A stretch of DNA of 64,000 nucleotides from Stenotrophomonas sp. SAU14A_NAIMI4_8 (GTDB taxonomy: Bacteria; Pseudomonadota; Gammaproteobacteria; Xanthomonadales; Xanthomonadaceae): NCBI RefSeq assembly GCF_003086695.1, contig NZ_CP025999.1, forward strand, positions 856,820 to 920,819, written 5' to 3'. Below are positions 19,351-28,197 of this stretch, one piece after another. How positions within the stretch are numbered: position 1 is the first letter of the stretch; every line of letters starts with the position of its first letter. The position numbers and the translations under genes were made by a program. The notes below the pieces were generated by a model. That model made no database searches. It saw only the letters and a program-made list of their open reading frames with translations, and was not told where the DNA came from.

Positions 19351-19614
19351 ATGCACATCGTGTACAAGGCCGACAACCTGTTCGACGCCCACCTGGTGAA
19401 GCACGCGCTGGAAGACGCAGGCATTCCCGCCTTCGTGTTCGGCGAATCGCTGCTGGGCGGCATGGGTGAGCTGCCGCTGTTCGGCGTGCTGCGGGTCGGC
19501 ATACCCGACGCGGCGCGGCCGCAGGCCGAAGACATCGTGGCCGGGCTGGACTTGGGCCAGGAGCCGGCCGACCCCATTTCCGGTGCAGACGATTGGGCCG
19601 GACAGCCGGCGTAG
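19351..19614 (+). CDS. DUF2007-family small protein
   Basis: An 87-residue protein beginning [20 protein letters not shown], the typical DUF2007 start (a ferredoxin-like fold also called putative signal-transducing protein). [14 protein letters not shown] and [17 protein letters not shown] are the conserved parts. A GAGGAG Shine-Dalgarno sequence lies about ten bases upstream. It precedes msrA by nine bases and probably shares its transcript. Biological role unknown. Confidence 0.88.
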   Translation: MHIVYKADNLFDAHLVKHALEDAGIPAFVFGESLLGGMGELPLFGVLRVGIPDAARPQAEDIVAGLDLGQEPADPISGADDWAGQPA

Positions 19615-19623
19615 GAGCGCATC

Positions 19624-20310
19624 ATGTTGGGAATTGGCCAGGGCATCCTCGGCATCGGGGCCTTCAAGCAGCGTCTTCCGCGGGCGGAGGAGGCGCTGCC
19701 GGGGCGCGACCAGCCGTTGCCGCTGCACAGCAACCAGCACTTCGTGAACAGCCACCCGCTGAAGGACCGCTTCGCCGGCCTGCAGCAGATCCGTTTCGCG
19801 CTGGGCTGTTTCTGGGGCGCCGAGCGCAAGTTCTGGAGCGAGCCGGGCGTGTACAGCACCTCGGTGGGCTATGCCGGTGGCATCACCCCGAACCCGACCT
19901 ACGAAGAGGTCTGTTCGGGTCTTACCGGCCACACCGAAGTGGTGCAGGTGGTGTTCGATCCGGCGGTGGTCAGCCTGGAGCGGCTGCTGCAGCTGTTCTG
20001 GGAAAGCCATGACCCGACCCAGGGCATGCGCCAGGGCAACGACACCGGCACCCAGTACCGTTCGGCCATCCACGCCACGAGCGAGGCGCAGTACGCCGCC
20101 GCGCTGGCCAGCCGCGAGGCCTACCAGGCACAGCTGGATGCGGCCGGTTACGGGCCGATCACCACCGAGATCGTGTACCCGGCACCGGCGTACTACTACG
20201 CCGAGGATTACCACCAGCAGTACCTGGCGAAGAACCCGAACGGCTACTGCGGCATTGGCGGCACCGGCGTGAGCTGCCCGATCGGGCTGGATGTGGAGGC
20301 GCCGCGCTGA
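19624..20310 (+). CDS. msrA: peptide-methionine (S)-S-oxide reductase
   Basis: Repairs oxidised methionine (S-epimer) in proteins. 228 residues. The catalytic motif GCFWGAER has its cysteine at residue 62; [18 protein letters not shown] and YRSAIH follow, and [23 protein letters not shown] with [12 protein letters not shown] near the end carries the recycling cysteine region. The N-terminal 55 residues match the long (E. coli-type) MsrA. Preceded by GGAGCGC; co-directional with DUF2007. Confidence 0.96.
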   Translation: MLGIGQGILGIGAFKQRLPRAEEALPGRDQPLPLHSNQHFVNSHPLKDRFAGLQQIRFALGCFWGAERKFWSEPGVYSTSVGYAGGITPNPTYEEVCSGLTGHTEVVQVVFDPAVVSLERLLQLFWESHDPTQGMRQGNDTGTQYRSAIHATSEAQYAAALASREAYQAQLDAAGYGPITTEIVYPAPAYYYAEDYHQQYLAKNPNGYCGIGGTGVSCPIGLDVEAPR

Positions 20311-20378
20311 CGCGCGGAGGTCCGCCTGCGGCGGGCAATATCAACATCAACATCAACATCCAAACCGGCTCTGGGTTT

Positions 20379-20500
20379 TGATCGGTTTGGCAGGGCGGGC
20401 ACAGATGGCGGGACACGCCGTAAACCCGTCCATGGGGGCTCGGCCACGGCATCCATGCCGTGGACGGTCCCGCCATCTGCGCCCGCCCTGCCTTCGATCA
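20379..20500 (+). repeat. branched structured element, copy 1 (long stem plus two internal hairpins)
   Basis: The outer stem pairs 20389-20414 with 20467-20492 (26 bases, one mismatch), with an additional TGATCG/CGATCA pair beyond a small internal loop. The 60-base core (20411-20470) opens GGACACGCCG and holds two hairpins: CCCG/TGGG around TCCA, and a seven-base CCACGGC/GCCGTGG stem around the loop ATCCAT. The core aligns without gaps to copy 2 (20731-20790, opposite strand), and the stems co-vary. No gene overlaps it. Confidence 0.85.
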
Positions 20501-20550
20501 TTTCCCGGTGACGGTGGGTAAGAACAGTGGGTTGGTGACGAGCTGATGGA

Positions 20551-20590
20551 AAAGAAAAAGGACGCGGCCTTCGCCGCGTCCTTTTTCTTT
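20551..20590. terminator. strong bidirectional intrinsic terminator
   Basis: A nine-base GC-rich stem (GGACGCGGC with GCCGCGTCC) around CTTC, flanked by AAAAGAAAAA on the left and TTTTTCTTT on the right, so it works in both directions. It lies between convergent msrA and tal, and between the two branched elements. It is 240 bases from the msrA stop and 310 from the tal stop. Confidence 0.85.
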
Positions 20591-20710
20591 GGTTCTGCAT
20601 TGCTCTTGTAAAGCCGAGCCATGCTCGGCTGCGAGCAAGCGAAGCGCGCGACCCGCTGTTGCTCTTCCCTCTTTCTTCCGTGGCGGGCGGCCACCGGAAA
20701 CTGTCAAAGG

Positions 20711-20810
20711 GCGGGCGGGTTGGGTTCGCGGGACCGCAGGCGCCATGGATGGCGCCTACGAGCCTACACGGATGTACTTGCGGCGTGTCCCGCGAACCCA
20801 ACCCGCCCGA
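20711..20810 (-). repeat. branched structured element, copy 2 (opposite orientation)
   Basis: A perfect 23-base outer stem pairs 20712-20734 with 20787-20809. Read on the minus strand, the core (20790 to 20731) starts GGACACGCCG, is exactly 60 bases like copy 1 and has the same two hairpins with the loops TCCG and ATCCAT, but different paired bases (TACA/TGTA and AGGCGCC/GGCGCCT). A smaller palindrome (AGCCGAGCATGGCTCGGCT type) lies at about 20612-20632. Confidence 0.85.
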
Positions 20811-20836
20811 CCCAGCGCGGCTGTTGTCCCAGAGGT

Positions 20837-20859
20837 CAGTCGAGCAAGCTCGACTCTAC
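20837..20859 (-). repeat. single SMAG palindrome downstream of tal
   Basis: A reverse-oriented GTAG element (ending GACTCTAC) with the GTCGAGCaaGCTCGAC-type stem, 44 bases beyond the tal stop. It is identical in stem sequence to the copies near folA, prmC and ilvE. Confidence 0.85.
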
Positions 20860-20903
20860 CGAGCCGAACAGCCCGCCACGAGGGGCTCAGCCGTTGGCTG
20901 GAA

Positions 20904-21860
20904 TCACAGTTCCGAGCGGATGCGCTCGCGCAGCGCCTGCAGGTCTTTGGCGAAGGCGTCGATACCGGTGGCCAGCTTCTCGGTCGCCATCGGATCAGCC
21001 GCCAGGTCGGCCGCGAACTTCGCCGCGTCGATCGGGGTCACCGCCACGCCGTCGGCCGCACCGGCCACCAGCTTGCGCGGCAGCTCGCCGTGGTCGGCGT
21101 CAAGCTTTTCCAGCAGGTCCGGCGAAATGGTCAGGCGGTCGCAGCCGGCCAGCGCTTCGATCTGTGCGGTGGAACGGAACGAGGCGCCCATCACCACCGT
21201 CGGCGAACCACGGCGCTTGAACTCGGCGTACACGCCGCGCACGAACTTCACGCCCGGGTCTTCGTCGATGTTGGCCGGGGTCTGGCCGTTGGCCACGTAC
21301 CAGTCCAGGATGCGGCCCACGAACGGCGAGATCAGGAACGCGCCGGCCTCGCTGCAGGCCAGCGCCTGGGTCGGGTTGAAGATCAGGGTCAGGTTGCAGT
21401 CGATGCCTTCGGTCTGCAGGATGCGCGCCGCTTCCACGCCTTCCCAGGTGGCGGCGATCTTGATCAGGATCTTTTCGCGCGGCACGCCGGCGTCGGCGTA
21501 CATCTGGATGAACTGGCGGGCCTTGGCCACCGTCGCAGCGGTGTCGTGGGCCTGGTCGGCGTCCACTTCGGTGGACACGCGGCCCGGCACCAGCGTGCTC
21601 AGCAGGGCGCCCACGCCGATGGTCAGGCGGTCGGCCACGGCATGCACCACGGCTTCGCGGTCGCCGCTCTGCTGGCGGCCCCAGGCCAGTTCGCGCTCGA
21701 TCAGTTCGGCATAGACCGGCAGGTCCAGTGCCTTCTTCACCAGGGTCGGGTTGGTGGTGCAATCCACCGGCTGCAGGCGCTTGATCGCGTCGTAGTCACC
21801 GGTATCGGCAACGACCACCGACAGTTCGCGCAGCTGGGACAGTTTGGACGTGTTGCTCAT
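20904..21860 (-). CDS. tal: transaldolase
   Basis: Pentose-phosphate pathway enzyme that moves a dihydroxyacetone unit from sedoheptulose 7-phosphate to glyceraldehyde 3-phosphate. 318 residues, the TalB length. The Schiff-base lysine is K134 in [22 protein letters not shown] near residue 35, [24 protein letters not shown] and TVVMGASFR complete the signature. An AGGAG sequence lies upstream of the ATG. Fifty bases downstream of the rnk stop in the same direction. Confidence 0.96.
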   Translation of the reverse strand: MSNTSKLSQLRELSVVVADTGDYDAIKRLQPVDCTTNPTLVKKALDLPVYAELIERELAWGRQQSGDREAVVHAVADRLTIGVGALLSTLVPGRVSTEVDADQAHDTAATVAKARQFIQMYADAGVPREKILIKIAATWEGVEAARILQTEGIDCNLTLIFNPTQALACSEAGAFLISPFVGRILDWYVANGQTPANIDEDPGVKFVRGVYAEFKRRGSPTVVMGASFRSTAQIEALAGCDRLTISPDLLEKLDADHGELPRKLVAGAADGVAVTPIDAAKFAADLAADPMATEKLATGIDAFAKDLQALRERIRSEL

Positions 21861-21910
21861 TACGGCTCCTGGTGCAGGGAAATCGGATCGCGCGCGGTGC
21901 GCAGCGGGTT

Positions 21911-22315
21911 TCAGGGGCGGTCGTTGTGGACCGCGGTCACGCGCAGCCGCAGCTTGCGGCCGCCGGGGGCGTTCCAGTCGATGCTCTGGCCAACGGCCAG
22001 GCCCAGCAGGGCGCTGCCCACCGGGGCCAGCACGGACACCTTGCCCTCGTCGACATTAGCTTCGCGGGGGAAGACCAGGGTCAGCACGTGTTGCTCGCCG
22101 GACACCTCATCTTCGCACTCCACGCGCGAATGCATCATCACGATGCCTTCGGGAATCTGATCCGGCGCCAGCACGGTGGCCCGGTTGAGTTCCTGGGAAA
22201 GCGCGAGCGCGGCAGGCGTCTGGCTCAGCGCGGGGGAATCGAGCATGGCCTCCAGGCGGTCCATGTCGAAGCTGGAAACGGTGATCGACGGCGGCAGGCC
22301 GCTGGCGGTGTTCAT
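21911..22315 (-). CDS. rnk: nucleoside diphosphate kinase regulator (Rnk, GreA/GreB C-terminal-like)
   Basis: 134 residues. A short N-terminal coiled segment ([15 protein letters not shown]) is followed by the GreA/B-type FKBP-like domain ([23 protein letters not shown] in pieces, and [18 protein letters not shown]). Rnk binds RNA polymerase and influences nucleoside diphosphate kinase levels in E. coli and Pseudomonas; the role here is inferred from the family. It is preceded by an AAGGAGCACC ribosome-binding sequence. Located between tal and oxyR, same strand. Confidence 0.9.
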   Translation of the reverse strand: MNTASGLPPSITVSSFDMDRLEAMLDSPALSQTPAALALSQELNRATVLAPDQIPEGIVMMHSRVECEDEVSGEQHVLTLVFPREANVDEGKVSVLAPVGSALLGLAVGQSIDWNAPGGRKLRLRVTAVHNDRP

Positions 22316-22437
22316 GGTGGTGCTCCTTGGTTGAAAGCCATGCAAAAGGCGGCGCTTCGAGCGCCGCCTGGGACTATTGTGGGGACAAATGTGGCCGGAA
22401 TCGACTCCCGGCCGTGCCGCGGCAGGTTCGACGGGGT

Positions 22438-23403
22438 TCAGCCGTTCAGCAGCGGCTGCGCCACCACCGGCGCTTCGCCGGCCGGCACGCCCTGGTCGTC
22501 CAGGGTGAACAGCGCCTGCGGCAGCTGTTTGAACTGTTCGGCCAGGTCCATCAGGAAGCCATGCATGGCCGAGCTGCGCCGCCAGATCATGGCGATGCGG
22601 CGGCTGGGCCGGCCTTCGCCGACGAAATCGATCAGGCGGATGTTGCTCGAGCGCGGTACCGGCGGCTGCACCGACAGGCTGGGCAGCAGGGTGATGCCCA
22701 CGTCGGCGGCGACCATCTGCCGCAGGGTTTCCAGGCTGGTGGCGCGGAATTCGGATTTCTCGTTGGCGCCGAACAGGCGGCACACTTCCAGTGCCTGGTC
22801 GCGCAGGCAATGGCCGTCTTCCAGCAGCAGCAGCTTCTGCGTGGCCAGCTCCTGCACATCCATGTGTTCGCGCCGGGCCAGCGGATGGCGGCCGGAAACG
22901 GCCAGCAGGAACGGCTCTTCAAACAGGAATTCGGCATGCAGCTGGTCGTCCACCACCGGCAGTGCCAGCAGCGCCGCGTCCAGCCTGCCATCGCGCAGGC
23001 GCTCCAGCAGCACGTCGCTCTTTTCTTCCACCAGCAGCAGTTCCAGCTCCGGGAAGCGGCTGCGGATGCGCGGAATGACGTGCGGCAGCAGGTACGGCCC
23101 CAGGGTGGGGAAGATGCCCAGGCGCACGGTGCCGGCTTCCGGGTCGCGGTTGCGCCGCGCCGCTTCCTTCAACTGCTCCACTTCGGACACGATCACCCGC
23201 GCCCGCGCGGCCGCTTCCTGGCCGGCAGGGGTCAGCATCACCTTGCGCGGCGCACGTTCCACCAGCGGCAGCCCCAGTTCTTCCTCCAGCTTGCGGATCT
23301 GGGTGGACAGCGTGGGCTGGCTGACGAAACAGGAGGCGGCGGCCCGGCCGAAATGCTTGTGATCGGCCAGGGCCACCAGGTACTTCAGATCGCGTAGGTT
23401 CAT
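22438..23403 (-). CDS. oxyR: peroxide-sensing LysR-family regulator OxyR
   Basis: A 321-residue activator of the peroxide response. The N-terminal winged helix (MNLRDLKYLVALADHKHFGRAA) is typical, and the redox cysteines C199 and C208 sit in EDGHCLRDQALEVC at exactly the E. coli positions, so it should form the regulatory disulfide. It lies directly downstream of ahpF on the same strand, the Xanthomonas-type ahpC-ahpF-oxyR order. A matching OxyR half-site is found before ahpC. Confidence 0.96.
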   Translation of the reverse strand: MNLRDLKYLVALADHKHFGRAAASCFVSQPTLSTQIRKLEEELGLPLVERAPRKVMLTPAGQEAAARARVIVSEVEQLKEAARRNRDPEAGTVRLGIFPTLGPYLLPHVIPRIRSRFPELELLLVEEKSDVLLERLRDGRLDAALLALPVVDDQLHAEFLFEEPFLLAVSGRHPLARREHMDVQELATQKLLLLEDGHCLRDQALEVCRLFGANEKSEFRATSLETLRQMVAADVGITLLPSLSVQPPVPRSSNIRLIDFVGEGRPSRRIAMIWRRSSAMHGFLMDLAEQFKQLPQALFTLDDQGVPAGEAPVVAQPLLNG

Positions 23404-23490
23404 CCTTCAGACCCCAGGGAAAACGGACCGGCGGTCGGCATGGTCGACCCAGCAGGCTAACGATGTTCCCGGTGGGCTGGGAACGGTGGA

Positions 23491-25083
23491 TCAGGCCGCT
23501 TCGGCCACCGCACCACTGCCGGTGCTCACCGACGTGCGGATCAGGTGGTCGAAGGCGCTGAGAGCCGCAGTGGAACCGGCGCCCATGGCGATGATGATCT
23601 GCTTGTAGGGTACCGTGGTGCAATCACCGGCGGCGAACACGCCCGGCACGTTGGTCTGGCCACGGTCGTCGATCACGATCTCGCCGCGCGGCGACAGCGC
23701 CACGCTGTCCTTCAGCCATTCGGTGTTGGGCAGCAGGCCGATCTGCACGAAGATGCCTTCCAGCTCGACGCGGTGGGAATCGCCGCCCGCGCGGTCCTTG
23801 TAGACCAGGCCGGTCACCTTGCTCCCATCGCCCAGCACTTCGGTGGTCTGCGCGCTGGTCAGCACGGTCACGTTGCCCAGGCTGCGCAGCTTCTTCTGCA
23901 GCACTTCGTCGGCACGCAGGCTGGAATCGAACTCCAGCAGCGTCACATGCGACACGATGCCGGCCAGATCGATGGCCGCTTCCACGCCGGAATTGCCGCC
24001 GCCGATCACCGCCACGCGCTTGCCCTTGAACAGCGGGCCATCGCAGTGCGGGCAGTAGGCCACGCCCTTGTTGCGGTACTGGTCTTCGCCCGGCACGTTC
24101 ATCTGCCGCCAGCGCGCGCCGGTGGACAGGATGACCGAACGCGACTTCAGTACTGCGCCATTTTCCAGCTGCACCTGCACCAGGCCGTCTTCACCGGCCG
24201 GCACCAGCGCGCTGGCGCGCTGCAGGTTCATGATGTCCACTTCGTACTCGCGCACGTGCTGTTCCAGCGCCGTGGCCAGCTTCGGGCCTTCGGTTTCCTT
24301 CACCGAAATGAAGTTCTCGATGGCCATGGTGTCCAGCACCTGGCCACCGAAACGCTCGGCGGCGATGCCGGTACGGATGCCCTTGCGCGCGGCATAGATG
24401 GCCGCTGCGGCACCGGCCGGGCCACCGCCCACCACCAGTACGTCGAAGGCGTCCTTGGCGGCGATCTTCTCGGCATCGCGCTTGCCGGCGTTGGTGTCCA
24501 GCTTGGCCACGATCTGCTCCAGGGTCATGCGGCCCTGGTCGAACACTTCACCGTTGAGGTAGACGGTGGGCACGGACATGATCTCGCGCTTTTCCACTTC
24601 TTCCTGGAACAGCGCGCCGTCGATGGCCACGTGCTGGATGCGCGGGTTCAGCACCGCAGCCAGGTTCAGCGCCTGCACCACGTCCGGGCAGTTCTGGCAG
24701 GACAGCGAGAAGTAGGTTTCGAACTTGTATTCGCCTTCCAGGTTCTGCACCTGCTCGATCAGCTCGGCGGTGGCCTTGGACGGATGGCCGCCCACCTGCA
24801 GCAGGGCCAGCACCAGCGAGGTGAACTCGTGGCCCATCGGCAGGCCGGCAAAGGTCAGGTGGATGTCCTGGCCCGGGGTGCCCAGGTCGAACGAGGGCAC
24901 GCGGCCCTGGCCGTCGCGCAGCACCTGCAGCGAAATCTTGTCCGACAGGCTTTCCAGGGTCTGCAGCAGTTCCAGCATTTCCTGCGACTTGGCGCCATCG
25001 TCGGCGCGCGCGGTGATCTGGATCGGGCGGGTCACGCGTTCCAGATAGGTCTTCAGCTGCGACTGCAGGTTGGCGTCCAACAT
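23491..25083 (-). CDS. ahpF: alkyl hydroperoxide reductase subunit F
   Basis: NADH-dependent flavoprotein that reduces AhpC. 530 residues: an N-terminal tandem thioredoxin-like domain with the CQNC active pair ([13 protein letters not shown]), then a thioredoxin reductase-like part with FAD motif [17 protein letters not shown], redox pair CPHC ([15 protein letters not shown]) and NAD motif [17 protein letters not shown], and C-terminal GVFAAGDCT. An AGGAG sequence precedes the ATG. Separated from ahpC by 222 bases that hold a long inverted repeat. Confidence 0.97.
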   Translation of the reverse strand: MLDANLQSQLKTYLERVTRPIQITARADDGAKSQEMLELLQTLESLSDKISLQVLRDGQGRVPSFDLGTPGQDIHLTFAGLPMGHEFTSLVLALLQVGGHPSKATAELIEQVQNLEGEYKFETYFSLSCQNCPDVVQALNLAAVLNPRIQHVAIDGALFQEEVEKREIMSVPTVYLNGEVFDQGRMTLEQIVAKLDTNAGKRDAEKIAAKDAFDVLVVGGGPAGAAAAIYAARKGIRTGIAAERFGGQVLDTMAIENFISVKETEGPKLATALEQHVREYEVDIMNLQRASALVPAGEDGLVQVQLENGAVLKSRSVILSTGARWRQMNVPGEDQYRNKGVAYCPHCDGPLFKGKRVAVIGGGNSGVEAAIDLAGIVSHVTLLEFDSSLRADEVLQKKLRSLGNVTVLTSAQTTEVLGDGSKVTGLVYKDRAGGDSHRVELEGIFVQIGLLPNTEWLKDSVALSPRGEIVIDDRGQTNVPGVFAAGDCTTVPYKQIIIAMGAGSTAALSAFDHLIRTSVSTGSGAVAEAA

Positions 25084-25154
25084 GGTTCTCTCCTGGTTTC
25101 AGGCAAAGCGTGGGCGTGGCACCGCTGTAGAAGGTAGCGGACCAGCAGGGGGTA

Positions 25155-25233
25155 GGGGTGAACCCAAGACAGCGACCGTGGAAGGGGCTGGCTGGCCAAG
25201 GCTGGCGTGCGTTGGCTGTCTTGGGTTCACCCC
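25155..25233. repeat. long inverted repeat in the ahpC-ahpF gap
   Basis: Perfect 19-base arms at 25155-25173 (GGGGTGAACCCAAGACAGC) and 25215-25233, separated by 41 bases that contain a GGCTGGCCAAGGCTGGC stretch. It lies 71 bases upstream of the ahpF start and 72 bases after the ahpC stop. Further GC-rich palindromes (GCCGGCGTGGGGCCGGC and GCGCTGGCGTGGGGCCAGCGC types) follow up to about 25294. It could reduce read-through from ahpC to ahpF or stabilise ahpC mRNA. Confidence 0.8.
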
Positions 25234-25305
25234 CACGCCGGCGTGGGGCCGGCACGGGGATGAGGGGCGCGCGCTGGCGTGGGGCCAGCGCAGGCCGGTA
25301 GCGCT

Positions 25306-25869
25306 TTAGATCTTGCCGACCAGGTCCAGCGACGGGGTCAGGGTCTTCTCGCCTTCCTTCCACTTGGCCGGGCAGACCTGGTTCGGGTTGGCGGCGGTGA
25401 ACTGGGCGGCCTTCAGCTTGCGCAGGGTCTCGGCCACGTCACGGGCGATCTCGTTGGAGTGGATCTCCTGGGTCTTGATCACGCCTTCCGGGTTGATGAT
25501 GAAGGTGCCACGCAGCGCGAGGCCTTCTTCTTCAATGTGCACGCCGAAGGCGCGGGTCAGCTTGTGGGTCGGGTCGCCCACCAGCGGGAACTGGGCCTTG
25601 CCCACGGCCGGCGAGGTTTCGTGCCAGACCTTGTGCGAGAAGTGGGTATCGGTGGTGACGATGTAGACCTCGGCGCCGGCCTTCTTGAATTCGGCGTAAT
25701 GGTCAGCTGCGTCTTCGATCTCGGTCGGGCAGTTGAAGGTGAAGGCGGCCGGCATGAAGATCAGGACGGACCACTGGCCCTTCAGGCTGTTGTCGGAAAC
25801 CTTGATGAACTCGCCGTTGTGGTAGGCATTGGCTTCGAACGACTGGATCGGAGTGTTGATCAGGGACAT
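25306..25869 (-). CDS. ahpC: alkyl hydroperoxide reductase subunit C (2-Cys peroxiredoxin)
   Basis: Reduces hydrogen peroxide and organic peroxides. 187 residues, the typical AhpC1 length. The peroxidatic cysteine is C47 in FTFNCPTE and the resolving cysteine C166 in VCPAKW. The ATG is preceded by an AGAGGAAAAA ribosome-binding sequence. First gene of the ahpC-ahpF-oxyR block; a sigma70-like promoter and OxyR half-site lie 45-110 bases upstream. Confidence 0.97.
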   Translation of the reverse strand: MSLINTPIQSFEANAYHNGEFIKVSDNSLKGQWSVLIFMPAAFTFNCPTEIEDAADHYAEFKKAGAEVYIVTTDTHFSHKVWHETSPAVGKAQFPLVGDPTHKLTRAFGVHIEEEGLALRGTFIINPEGVIKTQEIHSNEIARDVAETLRKLKAAQFTAANPNQVCPAKWKEGEKTLTPSLDLVGKI

Positions 25870-25914
25870 CGTTTTTCCTCTGGGTGAAGGGGAGTGGGTG
25901 AATCGACAGGAGCT

Positions 25915-25980
25915 AGGTTACCGATTCCGAATCGATAAGAACAATGCATTGATTTCATCTATTTAATAGATGCCATCTAT
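25915..25980 (-). promoter_or_regulatory. ahpC promoter with an OxyR-type binding site
   Basis: On the minus strand, TTGTTC (25944-25939) and TAACCT (25920-25915) are spaced 18 bases apart as -35 and -10. Immediately upstream, 25980-25966 reads ATAGATGGCATCTAT, which fits the OxyR half-site consensus ATAGnTnnnAnCTAT at every fixed position. A second, weaker half would lie at 25958-25944, seven bases further on and touching the -35, the usual class I activator geometry. The promoter assignment is inference; the half-site match is seen directly. Confidence 0.65.
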
Positions 25981-26123
25981 TGCAATTCAATGGGTAGCTT
26001 GCTGATTGGACGCTGACGTTCCTGCAACTATCTGTATGGAAAGGAAAATTTACTGAACCGGCGGCGTAGTGCTGATAGCCCGCCCTTATCCCATTCCCGC
26101 CAACCTGAACGAACCCCGCTTTT

Positions 26124-26194
26124 GTAGAGTCGAGCTTGCTCGACTGCTTTTGCTCGACCGCTTTGCCGAAGCAGTCGAGCAAGCTCGACTCTAC
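26124..26194. repeat. SMAG inverted pair immediately before prmC
   Basis: A forward GTAG palindrome at 26124 and its inverted copy ending CTAC at 26194, together able to form one long hairpin. The right edge is nine bases from the prmC ATG, so any ribosome-binding sequence would fall in or beside the stem. The rest of the 334-base ahpC-prmC gap holds the OxyR/ahpC promoter and AT-rich sequence (25950-26060). Confidence 0.85.
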
Positions 26195-26203
26195 AATTGC
26201 GGC

Positions 26204-27061
26204 ATGTCCTTTGAATCCGAATCCTCGCTGCGCCAGGTCGTGGCCGCGGCCAGCGCCCGCCTTGGCGGCCTCGACGCCCGCCACGAGGCCGAACTGCTGC
26301 TGCTGCACGTGCTGGAGCGCCCGCGCAGCTGGCTGTTCGCCCACGCCACCGATCCGCTGCCGGAAGCTGAACAGGCCGCCTTCGAGGCGCTGCTGGCCCG
26401 CCGCATGGCTGGCGAGCCGGTGGCCTACCTGACCGGCCGCCGTGGCTTCTGGACCCTGGATCTGGACGTCGACGCCGCTACCCTGATCCCGCGACCGGAA
26501 ACCGAGCTGCTGGTGGAGCTGGCGCTGGAGCGCCTGCCGCTGGACCGCGCCCTGCAGGTGGCCGACCTCGGCACCGGCAGCGGTGCGATCGCCCTGGCCC
26601 TGGCCAGCGAGCGCCCGCAGGCGCAGGTGCTGGCCACCGATGCCAGCCCCGCTGCGCTGGCCGTCGCCGCGCGCAATGCCACGCGCCATGAACTGCGCAA
26701 CGTGCGCTTCGCCGAAGGTGGGCAGGACTGGTATGCGCCGCTGCGGGGCGCGCGCTTCGACCTGATCGCCAGCAATCCGCCCTATATCGCCAGTGACGAT
26801 CCGCACCTGCAGCAGGGCGACCTGCGCTTCGAACCGGCCACGGCACTGGCGTCGGGTGTGGATGGCCTGGACGACATCCGCGCCATTGCCGAAGGGGCCT
26901 GCGCGCACCTGCAGCCCGGTGGCTGGCTGCTGGTTGAACACGGCTGGGACCAGGGCGCGGCGATCCGCGCGCTGTTCGACGCCGCGGGCCTGGCCGAGGT
27001 AAGCACCGCGCAGGACCTTGAACAGCGCGACCGGGTCACCCTGGGGCGGCGACCGGCCTAG
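26204..27061 (+). CDS. prmC: peptide chain release factor N5-glutamine methyltransferase
   Basis: Methylates the GGQ glutamine of RF1 and RF2 (prfA is at 52420-53502). 285 residues: N-terminal helical domain ([20 protein letters not shown]), then the SAM fold with [28 protein letters not shown] and the catalytic NPPY in [11 protein letters not shown]. Codons upstream of 26204 lie in the SMAG pair, so this ATG is taken. No clear Shine-Dalgarno sequence is present. Confidence 0.95.
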   Translation: MSFESESSLRQVVAAASARLGGLDARHEAELLLLHVLERPRSWLFAHATDPLPEAEQAAFEALLARRMAGEPVAYLTGRRGFWTLDLDVDAATLIPRPETELLVELALERLPLDRALQVADLGTGSGAIALALASERPQAQVLATDASPAALAVAARNATRHELRNVRFAEGGQDWYAPLRGARFDLIASNPPYIASDDPHLQQGDLRFEPATALASGVDGLDDIRAIAEGACAHLQPGGWLLVEHGWDQGAAIRALFDAAGLAEVSTAQDLEQRDRVTLGRRPA

Positions 27062-27110
27062 AATGGGGGTTCTCCTGCCAGCGGCAGGGCACCACCACGG
27101 AGCTGCAAGC

Positions 27111-28052
27111 ATGCGTACGCTGTACCCCGCCATCACCCCCTACGACGTCGGCACCCTGAAGGTCGACGACCGCCACACGCTGTACTTCGAACAGTGCGGC
27201 AACCCGGACGGCAAGCCGGTGGTGATGCTGCACGGTGGCCCGGGTGGCGGCTGCAGCGACAAGATGCGCCAGTTCCACGACCCGGCCAAGTACCGCATCA
27301 TCCTGTTCGACCAGCGCGGCGCTGGCCGTTCCACCCCGCACGCGGACCTGGTCGACAACACCACCTGGGATCTGGTGGCTGATATCGAAAAGCTGCGCGA
27401 GCACCTGAAGGTGGATCGCTGGCAGGTGTTCGGCGGCAGCTGGGGGTCGACCCTGGCGCTGGCCTATGCCGAAACCCACCCGCAGCGGGTGACCGAACTG
27501 GTGCTGCGCGGCATCTTCATGCTGCGCCGCTGGGAACTGGAATGGTTCTACCAGGAAGGCGCCAACCGCCTGTTCCCCGATGCCTGGGAGCACTACCTGA
27601 AGCCGATTCCGGCGGTCGAGCGCCATGACCTGATCTCGGCGTTCCATCGCCGCCTGACCAGCGAAGACGAAACCACCCGGCTGGAAGCGGCCAAGGCGTG
27701 GGCGGTGTGGGAAGGCGCGACCAGCTTCCTGCACGTGGACGACGACTTCATCAACAGCCACGAAGATCCGCACTTCGCCCTGGCGTTCGCCCGCATCGAG
27801 AACCACTACTTCGTCAACGGCGGCTTCTTCGAGGTGGAAGACCAGCTGCTGCGCGACGCGCACCGCATTGCCGATATTCCCGGCGTGATCGTGCACGGCC
27901 GCTACGACGTGGTCTGCCCGCTGGCCAATGCCTGGGACCTGACCAAGGTGTGGCCGAAGGCGAAGCTGGAAATCACCCCGGCGTCGGGTCATTCGGCGTT
28001 CGAAGCCGAAAACGTGGACGCGTTGGTGCGCGCCACCGACAGCTTCGCGTAA
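27111..28052 (+). CDS. pip: proline iminopeptidase
   Basis: Alpha/beta-hydrolase that removes N-terminal proline from peptides. 313 residues, the normal length. The oxyanion-hole motif HGGPGGG is at about residue 40, the nucleophile serine is in FGGSWGS at about residue 110, and the catalytic Asp and His are in GRYDVVCP and SGHSAFE near the end. An ACGGAG sequence lies 7 bases before the ATG. Fifty bases downstream of prmC on the same strand. Confidence 0.95.
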   Translation: MRTLYPAITPYDVGTLKVDDRHTLYFEQCGNPDGKPVVMLHGGPGGGCSDKMRQFHDPAKYRIILFDQRGAGRSTPHADLVDNTTWDLVADIEKLREHLKVDRWQVFGGSWGSTLALAYAETHPQRVTELVLRGIFMLRRWELEWFYQEGANRLFPDAWEHYLKPIPAVERHDLISAFHRRLTSEDETTRLEAAKAWAVWEGATSFLHVDDDFINSHEDPHFALAFARIENHYFVNGGFFEVEDQLLRDAHRIADIPGVIVHGRYDVVCPLANAWDLTKVWPKAKLEITPASGHSAFEAENVDALVRATDSFA

Positions 28053-28059
28053 TGCCGAA

Positions 28060-28197
28060 GGGGTCAGATCCCTTTCCCGCGGAAAGGGCGCTGACCCCGT
28101 GCGCAAGCATCCACGCATGGCGTGGATCTACTGTGGGTCGCATCCACGCATGGCGTGGATCTACTGTGGGTCGCATCCACGCATGGCGTGGATCTAC
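28060..28197. repeat. GGGGTC hairpin followed by three GTAG palindromes
   Basis: 28060-28098 is a GGGGTCAGatcCCTTTCC / GGAAAGGgcgCTGACCCC hairpin. It is followed by three copies of ATCCACGCATGGCGTGGATCTAC, palindromes with a GTAG head on the minus strand, at intervals of about 33 bases. The last copy's CTAC (28194-28197) contains the stop codon of the LysR gene. It separates convergent pip and the LysR gene. Confidence 0.9.

Noticed and set aside
19204..20214. N-terminal extension of glnS by 337 codons
   Set aside because: It runs opposite DUF2007 and msrA and has no synthetase similarity; GlnRS starts at MSEHTPASP.
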